From assembly GCA_964604675.1 (NCBI GenBank), contig CAZSAT010000099.1, positions 1-25,300 of the forward strand: 25,300 bases of DNA, given 5' to 3'. Of this stretch, positions 14,266 through 22,042 are shown in pieces (the stretch's first letter is position 1; every line of letters starts with the position of its first letter). The notes under the pieces were generated by a model. It searched no databases and was not told the origin of the DNA. It saw only the letters and a program-made list of their open reading frames with translations. The translations under genes and the position numbers were made by a program. The DNA comes from CAZSAT01 sp964604675 (lineage in GTDB: Bacteria > Myxococcota_A > UBA796 > CAJQPC01).

Positions 14266-14949
14266 TCAGGGTCCGCACATCGGCCCGCCCTCGGCCCGCA
14301 GCACCGCGCGTGTGTACGCCAGCGCTGCCTCGGCCTGCACGGCGTGCAGCGCCTCGAAGGGCGCTCCGCCACCCTGCACGCCCGACTCGCCGTAGGCCCC
14401 GAAGCCCTCCCCCTCGACCACCCAGTACGCGGCGAGCTCCACCTCGCTGGTCACCCGTTCCCAGGTCTCCAGCGCCAGGGCGTGGTGCGCGCCCAGCGGA
14501 TCGGTGGCCTCGGGAAGGGCGCGCTGGCCGGTCAAGCCGGTCAGCTCCCGCGACTCGAAGGGATCGTCCAGCCCGTGCTTCACGGGCACCACGTGGGAGG
14601 GCGACGCCATGTCCTGGACGTGGTGCAGGATGCGGCCCAGCTCCCCCCAGGCGGCGCCGATGTTCCCGGCCTCCAGAGCGGCGTCGAGCTCGGCTGCGAG
14701 GCCCTCGACGCGGACCTCGGACGTGCTTCGCCAGCCCGTGTCCACGGCACCCACGGGTCGGTAGTAGTGGCTGTGTCGACCCCACTTGACGGCCAGGTTC
14801 AGGTCCTCGGCCAGGTTGGCGCCGATCAGCACGCTGCTCCACTCCGCGAGCGCGGGGCACGCCGAGCGCTCCAGGGCGATGGCCCGCTCGGTGAGCACGC
14901 GGTGGCCCTCGAGCTGGAAGGCCCAGGCGTTGGTGATCCAGACGAACAT
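14266..14949 (-). CDS. zinc-dependent phospholipase C / S1-P1 nuclease-like protein
   Basis: A 227-residue, mainly helical protein of the zinc-dependent phospholipase C / S1-P1 nuclease superfamily, which cleaves phosphodiesters with a three-zinc site. The sequence shows WAFQLEGHRVLTERAI near the start (Trp9, His16), HSHYYRP (59-65) and the core HHVQDMASPSH. In this core His109, Asp113 and His119 have the spacing of His118-Asp122-His128 of Bacillus cereus PLC. In the family an N-terminal Trp exposed by signal cleavage is itself a zinc ligand. Here MFVWITNA before Trp9 would be a very short signal. No strong ribosome site precedes the ATG at 14949; an ATG 12 codons upstream gives no better signal. 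The exact substrate is unknown. Confidence 0.72.
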   Translation of the reverse strand: MFVWITNAWAFQLEGHRVLTERAIALERSACPALAEWSSVLIGANLAEDLNLAVKWGRHSHYYRPVGAVDTGWRSTSEVRVEGLAAELDAALEAGNIGAAWGELGRILHHVQDMASPSHVVPVKHGLDDPFESRELTGLTGQRALPEATDPLGAHHALALETWERVTSEVELAAYWVVEGEGFGAYGESGVQGGGAPFEALHAVQAEAALAYTRAVLRAEGGPMCGP

Positions 14950-15054
14950 GGTGCAAGGATGCCGCAGCGTCGGGCGATCATCCATCCCGGCCCTCGCGGC
15001 AGGCAACGCATCGCCCGCCGAGCCGCATTCACCATCCCCCGTCGCGGAGCACGC

Positions 15055-15576
15055 ATGCGCACCGATCACGTCCTTCAACGCGCCGCCTTCGACGAGAAGG
15101 TCAAGGTGTACTGGTACGTCCAGGGCGCGTGGCTGCTCTTCGTCACCGTGGTCGGGTGGCCGCTGTGGCCCTTCTGGATGCTCGGGCTCGGACAGTGGTT
15201 CGCACGCCGACGCTACGACGCCATGGTGGCCGAGCTCGGCACGCGCACCCTGCACTTCAAGCAAGGCCACATGATCCGCGTCGAGAAGACCATCCCGCTC
15301 GACAAGATCCAGGACGTCGCCCTCATCGACGGCCCGCTGTTGCGGAAGTTCGGACTCAGCGCGGTGCGTCTCGAGACCGCGGGTGGGTCGTCGCAGGCCC
15401 CGGACATGGTGCTCGATGGCGTGGTCGACGCTGCGGCCTTCCGCGACGCCATCCTCGAGCAGCGGGACGCGGTCACCGACACCACGGTGGCGGCCGCGTC
15501 TCCCGACAACGCCGTGGAGAGCCTGCTCACCGAGATCCGCGACATCCTGCTCCGCATCGAGGCGCGCCCCGGCTGA
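15055..15576 (+). CDS. membrane-anchored bacterial PH-domain protein (YdbS/bPH2-like)
   Basis: A 173-residue protein with an aromatic membrane hairpin (about residues 18-49, VYWYVQGAWLLFVTVVGWPL onward). A bacterial pleckstrin-homology domain of the YdbS type follows: RTLHFKQGHMIRVEKTIPLD (64-83), KIQDVALIDGPLLRKFG (84-100) and LSAVRLETAG (101-110). A linker and a C-terminal amphipathic helix (VESLLTEIRDILLRIEA) end the protein. Such proteins are usually single or paired membrane proteins of unknown role. It starts at ATG 15055; the frame is open far upstream but overlaps the opposite gene. It ends 27 bases before the NTPase-FGE gene on the same strand, so the two probably form a unit. Confidence 0.8.
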   Translation: MRTDHVLQRAAFDEKVKVYWYVQGAWLLFVTVVGWPLWPFWMLGLGQWFARRRYDAMVAELGTRTLHFKQGHMIRVEKTIPLDKIQDVALIDGPLLRKFGLSAVRLETAGGSSQAPDMVLDGVVDAAAFRDAILEQRDAVTDTTVAAASPDNAVESLLTEIRDILLRIEARPG

Positions 15577-15603
15577 GGGCTCGGCAGCCGTTAGACGCCG
15601 GCC

Positions 15604-17199
15604 ATGACCTGGATCCCACCCGAAGCCGAGCGCCTCTCGCTCGGGCCACGCCGCGAGCTGGTGCAGACGCCGATCGGCCCGCTGGTGCCCTGGCTGCGGA
15701 GCTTCCTCGCCGACGATGGACCGGGGGGCGCCGTCGTGCTCGGCGCCTTCGGTTCCGGCAAGACCACGATCTCGAACGCGCTGGCCGAAGCCGGTGCCGT
15801 GGTCGTGCCGCTGCGCCTGCTCGTGCGCGGTGGCTCGTTCGAGAAGCGTTGGGCGCGGGCCGTGGGTGATCCGGCGGCAGTGCTCGCCGGCCGACCGGTC
15901 GTGCTCGACGGCCTGGACGAGGTCGCGCGTCCGGGCGAGGCCGACTTTGCGGGCTTCTTCGACCGCGTCACCGCCGTGTGCCGACGGTGGGTGCTCACCT
16001 CGCGGCCCGGTGTGTTCCGGACCGATGCCGCGATGCCCGCGCCGCACCAGGTCGACAGCCTGCGTCGGCGCGAGTTGACCACCCTCCGCATCCTGCCGCT
16101 GGCGGCCGATGAGGTCGCAGCGGCGCTCGGTTGCCGGCCATCGCCCGAGGTCTGCGCATCGCCCATCCTGCTCCAGCTCTGCCTCGAGTCCCAGCTCGCG
16201 CGCACCTGCGACCCCGACGAGGTCGTCGAGCACTACCTGGCCCACGTCGGCGCCGACCTGCCGCGCTTGATCGAAGCTGGGTGGGCCGCCTACCGGGACC
16301 GCGGCCTGTCGGAGGAGTCCGCCAGCTTCCCCGCCGATGCCGCCGACCACGTGCTCGCGGGCCAGCCGGTCGACCGTCTGCTGGTGTCCGACGCGGACGG
16401 GCGGCTGCGCTTCGGGCACCGCGCGCTCTACGACTTCCTCGTAGCGCGGCACCTAGCACCCTTGATCGAGCAGCAGGGCGACGTGAACGCGGCGTCCGGC
16501 CTGGCGATCAGCGAAGCGATGCGCGTCTTCCTGGCGCACGCCGTCACCGAGCCCACCTGGGAGGCGCACGGCGACTGGGTGCGCGTGCCGCGCGGCAACT
16601 TCGTGTCGGGCGGCGACTTCCACAGCGACGAGCGACCGCTCGCCATCCGTCACCTCGCCGAGCCCTTCTGGATGGCGCGCCGTCCGGTCACCGAGGGCGA
16701 CGTGCAGCGCTGGCTGGCGGTCGAGGAGCGCCCTCGCAGCGCAGACTTCCTCCGGCACTGGCGCGGCGGCGCTCCCCCCGCGGGCACCGAGGACCACCCG
16801 GTGCAGCACCTGCGTCCTTCCGACTGCGACGCGTATGCGGCGTGGTCGGGCGCGCGGCTGCCCACCGCGGACGAGTGGGAGAAGGCCGTGCGCGGTGTCG
16901 GCGGCCGCCGCTTTCCCTGGGGCGACCACCTCGACCCGGGCCTGGCCAACGTGTGGGAGACCGGCGCGGAGGGGACCCAGCCCCTCGGCACCCAACCGCC
17001 CCAGGGCCCGGGCGCCCTCCTGAGCGCCTGCGGCGACGTGTTCGAGGTCACCAGCTCCGCCTATCGCGATCGTCCGGACCGCGGGCGGGTCTGCATGGGC
17101 GGCTCCTACGCGCACAAGGGCGACACCGCCCGCTGCTCGCTGCGCCTGTCGCACACGCTCTCGGGCAACCTGCGCATGGGCTTGCGGCTCGCTAGATGA
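15604..17199 (+). CDS. STAND/NACHT-like NTPase fused to a C-terminal FGE-sulfatase (C-type lectin fold) domain
   Basis: A 531-residue two-part protein. The P-loop NTPase starts early: Walker A GAFGSGKTT (47-55, Lys53), Walker B VVLDGLDEV (99-107) of the NACHT/STAND pattern, a VLTSRPG sensor (130-136), then a helical region ending in FGHRALYDFLVARHL (270-284). From about residue 324 an FGE-sulfatase domain follows: VRVPRGNFVSGGDF, RLPTADEWEKAVRG (418-431), FPWGD (437-441) and GGSYAHKGDTARCSLRLSHT. The catalytic cysteine pair of true formylglycine-generating enzymes (GGSFLC and the Cys five further on) is not kept (His504 in place of the first), so this looks like a binding module. STAND-FGE proteins are known from bacterial conflict systems and as targets of diversity-generating retroelements. 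No separate N-terminal effector is seen; the preceding PH protein is the likely partner. Confidence 0.85.
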   Translation: MTWIPPEAERLSLGPRRELVQTPIGPLVPWLRSFLADDGPGGAVVLGAFGSGKTTISNALAEAGAVVVPLRLLVRGGSFEKRWARAVGDPAAVLAGRPVVLDGLDEVARPGEADFAGFFDRVTAVCRRWVLTSRPGVFRTDAAMPAPHQVDSLRRRELTTLRILPLAADEVAAALGCRPSPEVCASPILLQLCLESQLARTCDPDEVVEHYLAHVGADLPRLIEAGWAAYRDRGLSEESASFPADAADHVLAGQPVDRLLVSDADGRLRFGHRALYDFLVARHLAPLIEQQGDVNAASGLAISEAMRVFLAHAVTEPTWEAHGDWVRVPRGNFVSGGDFHSDERPLAIRHLAEPFWMARRPVTEGDVQRWLAVEERPRSADFLRHWRGGAPPAGTEDHPVQHLRPSDCDAYAAWSGARLPTADEWEKAVRGVGGRRFPWGDHLDPGLANVWETGAEGTQPLGTQPPQGPGALLSACGDVFEVTSSAYRDRPDRGRVCMGGSYAHKGDTARCSLRLSHTLSGNLRMGLRLAR

Positions 17200-17212
17200 C
17201 CTGATTGGTGCT

Positions 17213-17605
17213 CTAGAAGCTGATCGTCTCCCGGGCCCATGCGAAGTCGTCGCCCGGGCAGCTCGGGAACGTGTTGACCTCGTAGACGGGGACCAGCACG
17301 TCGTCGTAGAGGGTGGCGCCGTCGCGCTTCACGGTGATGCGGACCTCTTCGGGGGTGGTGTCGAGGATCTCGAAGCCGGCGATGTCGTACTCGCTGATCC
17401 ACATCTCGAGCTGGTCCGAGGTGCCCGCGCAGCTGTGCTCTCCGGACGACCACTGCACCTGGCACGCCACCCGCTCGGCGTCCCACTCGACCGAGATGTC
17501 GTAGGTACCTGAAGCCTCCTGGTGGTCGAAGTCGACCTTCAGGAAGGTCTCGTTGGCCGTGTCGGTCCCGCAGGTGGGTCCGCATCCGAGGGCGACGAGC
17601 AGCAT
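17213..17605 (-). CDS. small lipoprotein of unknown function
   Basis: A 130-residue protein with an extremely short lipoprotein signal, MLLVALGC (lipid Cys8), then GPTCGTDTANE and a beta-rich domain with further cysteines (CQVQWSSGEHSCAG). I do not recognise the family. The start is firm: GGAGG lies four bases before the ATG at 17605 and an in-frame TAG is a few codons upstream. It diverges from the Tat-signal gene over 60 bases and converges with the NTPase-FGE gene, 13 bases apart. The likely place is the outer leaflet of the inner membrane or the outer membrane. Confidence 0.72.
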   Translation of the reverse strand: MLLVALGCGPTCGTDTANETFLKVDFDHQEASGTYDISVEWDAERVACQVQWSSGEHSCAGTSDQLEMWISEYDIAGFEILDTTPEEVRITVKRDGATLYDDVLVPVYEVNTFPSCPGDDFAWARETISF

Positions 17606-17665
17606 CCGACCTCCAGCGAGCAGTCGTCGCCGAGGCTACCGTGGAGCGCGACGCGAGGAGGCCCA

Positions 17666-18910
17666 ATGTCCACCCGGCGAGAGCTCTTGCGCCTCGGTCT
17701 CGGATCGGGTGCCTGGGCCGTGGTGTCGTGCAAGGGCGGCGCGGTGGCGGTGGACACCGGACCCGTCGGCGGGGTCGAGCCGTCCGACAGCAGCACCCCA
17801 CTCGACACCCAGCCCTTCGACTCCGGCAGGCCATCGGACTCGGCCGACACCGGGACCCCCTGCGAGGACCTCTGGAAGCGCGGCACCTTCGAGGCGGTCG
17901 TTCCCTTCTCCGATCAGTCGGGCGTGGTGTTCCACGAGAAGCTGGAGTCGGGGCTCGACGCCCGCATCGTCACGGACCTGGCCGAGCTCGACGCGGACCA
18001 CCTCGAGATCGACAACGACCGCTTCATGCTGCGGTCGGAGACCCCTCACCTGCTGAGCGCCGACGCGAGCTGGACGGTGCGGGTGCAGGGGCTGGTGGAC
18101 ACGCCCTACGATCTCGAGGTCGGGGCGCTCGTGCCCAGCGATCAGGGCGCCGTGCTCATCGAGTGTTCCGGCAACTCCGCGAGCCGTGCGTACGGCCTGA
18201 TGGCGGCGTGCCGGTGGGGCGGCGTGTCGCTGGCGGACGTGCTCGACGCGGCGGCGGTGCAGAGCGGCGCCACGATGGTCAAGGTGAGCGGCGCCGACGA
18301 CTACCTGAACGATGGTTCCGGCCACTCCACCGTGGGCGCCGCCTGGGTCTTCCCGCTCGACCAGCTCGAGGGCGCGTTCCTGGCCACGACGATGAACGGT
18401 GAGGCGCTGCCGTCGGACCATGGATGGCCCGTGCGGCTGATGGTGCCCGGTTGGTACGGCTGCTGCTTGATCAAGTGGGTGAGCAGCATCGAGCTCGTCG
18501 ACGACTCCGAGCCGGCGACGTCGCAGATGCAGGAGTTCGCCAGCCGGATTCAACAGTCGTCCCACAGCCTGGCCAAGGACTACGAGCCGGCCACCATGAC
18601 GCCGTGCGCGATGCCGGTGCGGGTGGAGCGCTGGAGCCTCGACGGCGGCACCGTGTACCGGGTGGTGGGCATTCTCTGGGGGGATGGTGCGCCCGCGAAA
18701 GGTCTGCAGGTGCGCTTCGGCTCGGGTGGTCCCTGGGAGGATGTGGCGGTGTGCCCGGCCGTCACCAGCAACGCCACCTGGACCCTCTGGGAGCACCTCT
18801 GGCGCCCGGTCGCTTCGGGGAGTGTGACCCTCCGGTGCCGCATCGACGCCCCCGCGCTCGACACCCCGCGCCTCGACGATGGCTACTACGATCGCTCCGT
18901 GACCGTCTGA
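17666..18910 (+). CDS. sulfite-oxidase-family molybdopterin protein, Tat-exported lipoprotein
   Basis: A 414-residue member of the sulfite oxidase fold of molybdenum-cofactor enzymes. The N-terminus has a Tat-type signal (STRRELLRLGLGSGAWAVV) that ends in a lipobox-like VVSC (Cys22). A Thr/Asp/Ser-rich linker and then the Moco domain follow: FMLRSETPHLL, VQGLVDTPYDLEV, and IECSGNSASRAYG with Cys167 at the place of the Mo-ligating Cys (LQCAGN in human sulfite oxidase). MNGEALPSDHGWPVRLMVPG and WYGCCLIKWVSSIEL are typical of the family. The C-terminal Ig-like dimerisation domain runs to GYYDRSVTV. The substrate need not be sulfite. GAGGAG at about 17655-17660 precedes the ATG at 17666. A dedicated haem or cytochrome partner is not next to it. 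Confidence 0.87.
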   Translation: MSTRRELLRLGLGSGAWAVVSCKGGAVAVDTGPVGGVEPSDSSTPLDTQPFDSGRPSDSADTGTPCEDLWKRGTFEAVVPFSDQSGVVFHEKLESGLDARIVTDLAELDADHLEIDNDRFMLRSETPHLLSADASWTVRVQGLVDTPYDLEVGALVPSDQGAVLIECSGNSASRAYGLMAACRWGGVSLADVLDAAAVQSGATMVKVSGADDYLNDGSGHSTVGAAWVFPLDQLEGAFLATTMNGEALPSDHGWPVRLMVPGWYGCCLIKWVSSIELVDDSEPATSQMQEFASRIQQSSHSLAKDYEPATMTPCAMPVRVERWSLDGGTVYRVVGILWGDGAPAKGLQVRFGSGGPWEDVAVCPAVTSNATWTLWEHLWRPVASGSVTLRCRIDAPALDTPRLDDGYYDRSVTV

Positions 18911-18951
18911 GACACGGCCGCAGGTCGCGCTCGCCGCGGTTCGCGGTGTCG
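18911..18951 (+). terminator. possible two-tier hairpin after the molybdopterin gene
   Basis: GACAC (18911-18915) can pair with GTGTC (18947-18951) and inside it CCGCG (18934-18938) with CGCGG (18942-18946) around GTT. An 18-base unpaired strand separates the two stems on one side and there is no T-run, so support is weak. It begins right after the stop codon and precedes the next lipoprotein gene by about 70 bases. Confidence 0.22.
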
Positions 18952-19020
18952 GACAGAGGGTCGCGGCGGGGCTCTCGAACGCCCAGGTGGAGTACCCTTC
19001 CTCGCGACGGAGACACCCCC

Positions 19021-19671
19021 ATGACCGCGCGCTACCTGCTGCCCCTCGTTCCCTTCATCGCTCTCGGCTGCCACGGAAAGTACAAGAAGAACCTGCACAA
19101 GCTCGAAGACGTCGAGCCTCAGGTCCAGATGCTCTCCGTGCCCGAGGTCGACATCGCGCTCAGCAACCCGGTGGACCAGGGCGACAGCCTCTTGGGTGCC
19201 GTGCTGGACACCGCAGCCACGGTGGGCACGGCGGTCGAGGCCCACCAGCTCAACCAGCGCTTGTTCACCTTGCTCGACGGCGGGGACATCGCCGGTCAGC
19301 TGCACGACAGCCTGCTCGCGTCGAGCCAGAACCTGCCCTACACCATGGGCTCCGGCCAGGACTCGATGGTCATCCAGGTCACGAGCTACGGCATCAACGT
19401 GGTCGGGGGCACCCCCCAGTTCTTCCTGTCGGCGAAGACCCGCATCTACGACGGCGGCACGGAGCGCGTGTACAAGGCGAACACGAGCTGCAGCGTGGCG
19501 CTGGGCCAATCCAGTGCCGTGCTCGCCCTCGTGGCCGAGAGCGCCGCCCAGTACGGTGCCTTGAAGACCCTGGAGCAGATGTCCGACGAAGATCTCACGG
19601 TGCTCATCGACGAGACCGTGAAGGGCTGCGGCGGCAAGATCGCCGCCCGGCTGATGAAGCACGCGGGGTAG
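19021..19671 (+). CDS. lipoprotein of unknown function
   Basis: A 216-residue protein with a normal lipoprotein signal, MTARYLLPLVPFIALGC (Cys17), and a Lys-rich start of the mature part (HGKYKKNLHKLEDVEP). The body is mixed alpha/beta: DQGDSLLGAVLDTAATVG, a helix with HQLNQRLFTLLDGGDIAGQL, a strand pair VIQVTSYGINVVGGTPQFFL, and two cysteines (Cys160 and one in KGCGGKIAARLM) that may pair. I do not recognise the family. It lies 110 bases after the molybdopterin gene and nine bases before the DUF445 gene, so it is probably co-transcribed with the latter. Confidence 0.75.
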   Translation: MTARYLLPLVPFIALGCHGKYKKNLHKLEDVEPQVQMLSVPEVDIALSNPVDQGDSLLGAVLDTAATVGTAVEAHQLNQRLFTLLDGGDIAGQLHDSLLASSQNLPYTMGSGQDSMVIQVTSYGINVVGGTPQFFLSAKTRIYDGGTERVYKANTSCSVALGQSSAVLALVAESAAQYGALKTLEQMSDEDLTVLIDETVKGCGGKIAARLMKHAG

Positions 19672-19680
19672 CGCCGCCCC

Positions 19681-20886
19681 GTGGCGCGGCGTGGGGGTGG
19701 TCCTCCGGAGGGGTGGTTAGCTTTCCGCATCCGCACGCCCGCCGCCCGCATCGCCTGGTCGATCGTCGCCCTTGCGCTGGCCCTCTGGGTCGCTTCGTGG
19801 CAGCTCCCGGAGCTTCCGGGGGTGAAGGTGCTGCGGCACGCGTGCGAGGGCGCCTTCATCGGTGGCATCTGCGACTGGTACGCGATCTTGAAGGTGTACC
19901 GAAAGGTCGAGGAGCACCACGAGACCCTCGCGGCGGAGGTGTCGGAGACCGTCATCGAGGACATGATCCGACCGGAGGAGGCGGTAGCGGAGCTGCGGGA
20001 TCGCCTCACCGATCCGAGCTTCGCGCGGGAGGTGGTCGCGCGGGTGCAGACCCTGGTGCCCGACACCCGTGCCGTGCAGACCTTCCTCGAGGATGCGTGG
20101 CGGGACTCGTTGCGTGGGCGCGTGCTCAGCTGGCTCGTGGAGCTGGACCCCCGCGAGAACCTGCGCACGGCGGGTGGCGGCCCGCTCGGAAACGCCGCGA
20201 TCCGAGCTGGCGTCCACCACGGTCTCGCCTACGCGGTGGCGCGTCCGGAGCTGGCCGGACGTCTCTACGGGGCCATGATCGCTCGCTTCGGCGACAGGGT
20301 GGTGTGGGACAAGCTCCTGGTCACCATCACCCTCGAGCGCCTGGTGCGCGGCTGGTTCACCGCCGACGACCTCCGCGAGCGGCTGGTCGATGCCGTCGAG
20401 CGCTCCCTCGGCCCCGACCAGGGACCCGAGCACCCGGCGTCGGGACAGCTGATGCAGGTCGGGCGCGACTACCTCGTGGCCTACGTCGAGGGCTGGCACG
20501 CGATGAGCGTAGCCGACCGTCGGGAGGCCGCGGGGGCGCTGCTCGACGCGGTCACCCCGCAGCTCTTCGCAGCCTTGAGTGGGGCGGTGTGGGAGCAGCG
20601 GGAGCACCTGGGCGCGCTGGTGGCGCAGGATCTGCCGCTCGACGCACACCCGCTCGTGGACTTCCTCGAGGAGCGGATCGGGGAGCTGTACCAGGAGCAG
20701 CTCGAGATGCTGGACGAGCGAAGCCAGGCCCTGCTGACCGACAAGCTCACGAGCATGGGGCCGGCGGAGCTCCGGGAGATGTTGGAGCGACGCACCCGCA
20801 CCGAGCTGGACTGGATCCAGGTCAACGGCGCGGTGCTCGGGGCGGTGCTCGGCGCGGCGGTGGGCGCGGCCACCCTGGTGATGTGA
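19681..20886 (+). CDS. DUF445 family membrane protein
   Basis: A 401-residue protein with the plan of DUF445 proteins: an N-terminal membrane segment (about 23-41, IAWSIVALALALWVASW), the conserved turn CEGAFIGGICDWYAILKVYR (about 58-77), long charged amphipathic helices in the middle, and a C-terminal ending LDWIQVNGAVLGAVLGAAVG with a closing membrane helix. The family's function is not established; members are thought to be envelope proteins. The start is GTG at 19681, nine bases after the lipoprotein stop. The first 15 residues are Arg/Gly-rich and not conserved, so a slightly later start is possible but no good alternative codon is seen. Confidence 0.82.
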   Translation: MARRGGGPPEGWLAFRIRTPAARIAWSIVALALALWVASWQLPELPGVKVLRHACEGAFIGGICDWYAILKVYRKVEEHHETLAAEVSETVIEDMIRPEEAVAELRDRLTDPSFAREVVARVQTLVPDTRAVQTFLEDAWRDSLRGRVLSWLVELDPRENLRTAGGGPLGNAAIRAGVHHGLAYAVARPELAGRLYGAMIARFGDRVVWDKLLVTITLERLVRGWFTADDLRERLVDAVERSLGPDQGPEHPASGQLMQVGRDYLVAYVEGWHAMSVADRREAAGALLDAVTPQLFAALSGAVWEQREHLGALVAQDLPLDAHPLVDFLEERIGELYQEQLEMLDERSQALLTDKLTSMGPAELREMLERRTRTELDWIQVNGAVLGAVLGAAVGAATLVM

Positions 20887-20977
20887 GGGCTTGACCAACG
20901 CCTGACGGGCGCACATGCAAGGGCGTCGGTGCCCGGTGCGTTGTGGCTGGGTGCACGAGCTCGAACAGTGGCGCGCG

Positions 20978-22030
20978 ATGAAGCGTCGACGGAGGATGCT
21001 GATCGCCTCTCTCTGGATGGTCGCGCTGGTGATGCTGGTGGGCGGGCTCGCGTGGGTGGCTCGCGCGGCCCCGGTCCCGGCGCCGTCCGCGGGCACCGTG
21101 CTTCCGGGCGGTGCCGTGGTGGTCTGGAGCCCCGGGTACCGGGTGAGCTTCTACGGCCTCGAGCGGCTGCACCCGGCCGACGCGAGCCGCTACGACAAGG
21201 TGGCCGCCCACCTCGTGCGCGAAGGGTGGGTGCCCGTCGGCGGCTTCCTGGTGCCGGCTCCCGTGAGCGACGCGGACCTCGGGCGCGTGCACGAGGCGGC
21301 GTACCTGGCGCAGCTCAACGACGCGGCCTCGCTCACGCGTGCCCTCGAGGTCACGGTGCCGAGCTTCCTGGGACCTGACGCTGTGGAGCGCAGAGTGCTC
21401 ACGCCCTTCCGTCTGGCCACGGGGGGCACCGTGGCTGCGGCGCGTGCGGCGGTGGAGCACGGTGTCGGCATCAACCTGGGGGGCGGCTTCCACCACGCGC
21501 GGCCCGCCATGGGCCACGGCTTCTGCGTGTACGGCGACGTGGCCTTGGCGGTCGCGACCCTGCGCGACGACGGCTTCGACGGGCGTGTGCTGATCGTGGA
21601 CACCGACGCCCACCAGGGAGACGGCAACCACCTGTTCTTCGGCGACGACGACCGGGTGGTGTCGTTCTCGATGCACCAGGGCGACCTCTTCCCCACGCCG
21701 AAGATGCGCGGTGACCTGGACGTCGCGTTGCCCGCGGGGACTGCGGATGCTGCCTTCCTGTCGGAGCTGGAAGTCGCGCTCGCGACCCTGATGGCAGACG
21801 AGCCCGCTCTGGTGATCCACGTGGCGGGCAGCGACGTCTTGTCGGACGACCCGTTGGCCGGGCTGTCGGTGAGCGTCGACGGTCTGGTCGCCCGGGACCT
21901 CGCCGTGTTCCGTGCAGCGCGAGAGGCAGACGCTGCGTACCTCCACGTGCTGGCAGGGGGCTACGGTCCGAGCTCGGCGAAGGCGCAGGGGAGGGCGGTG
22001 GCGGCGTTGTTGCACGAGCTCGGCGGGTAG
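20978..22030 (+). CDS. HDAC11-like (class IV) deacetylase/deacylase with N-terminal membrane anchor
   Basis: A 350-residue member of the arginase/histone-deacetylase fold. It most resembles class IV (HDAC11): SFYGLERLHPADASRYDKV (57-75) is the class mark. Catalytic residues are all present: His172-His173 in GGGFHHA, zinc ligands Asp210 and His212 in VDTDAHQGDGN, Asp286 in VAGSDVLSDDPL, and Tyr329 in AGGYG. Class IV enzymes remove acyl groups from lysine. Unusual is the N-terminus: basic MKRRRR, then the hydrophobic LIASLWMVALVMLVGGLAWV and ARAAPVPAPSAG, which is a signal peptide or anchor, so the enzyme appears to act outside the cytoplasm. The start at 20978 is a choice among ATG 20978, ATG 20996 and an earlier one at 20915. 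The gap of 91 bases from DUF445 holds nothing clear. Confidence 0.87.
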   Translation: MKRRRRMLIASLWMVALVMLVGGLAWVARAAPVPAPSAGTVLPGGAVVVWSPGYRVSFYGLERLHPADASRYDKVAAHLVREGWVPVGGFLVPAPVSDADLGRVHEAAYLAQLNDAASLTRALEVTVPSFLGPDAVERRVLTPFRLATGGTVAAARAAVEHGVGINLGGGFHHARPAMGHGFCVYGDVALAVATLRDDGFDGRVLIVDTDAHQGDGNHLFFGDDDRVVSFSMHQGDLFPTPKMRGDLDVALPAGTADAAFLSELEVALATLMADEPALVIHVAGSDVLSDDPLAGLSVSVDGLVARDLAVFRAAREADAAYLHVLAGGYGPSSAKAQGRAVAALLHELGG

Positions 22031-22042
22031 TCCTGGTCGTCG

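Noticed and set aside
15604..17199. NTPase-FGE protein as the maturation enzyme for the sulfatase-like genes
   Set aside because: The catalytic Cys pair is absent from the FGE-like domain and the sulfatase-like proteins lack the C/S-x-P-x-R target.
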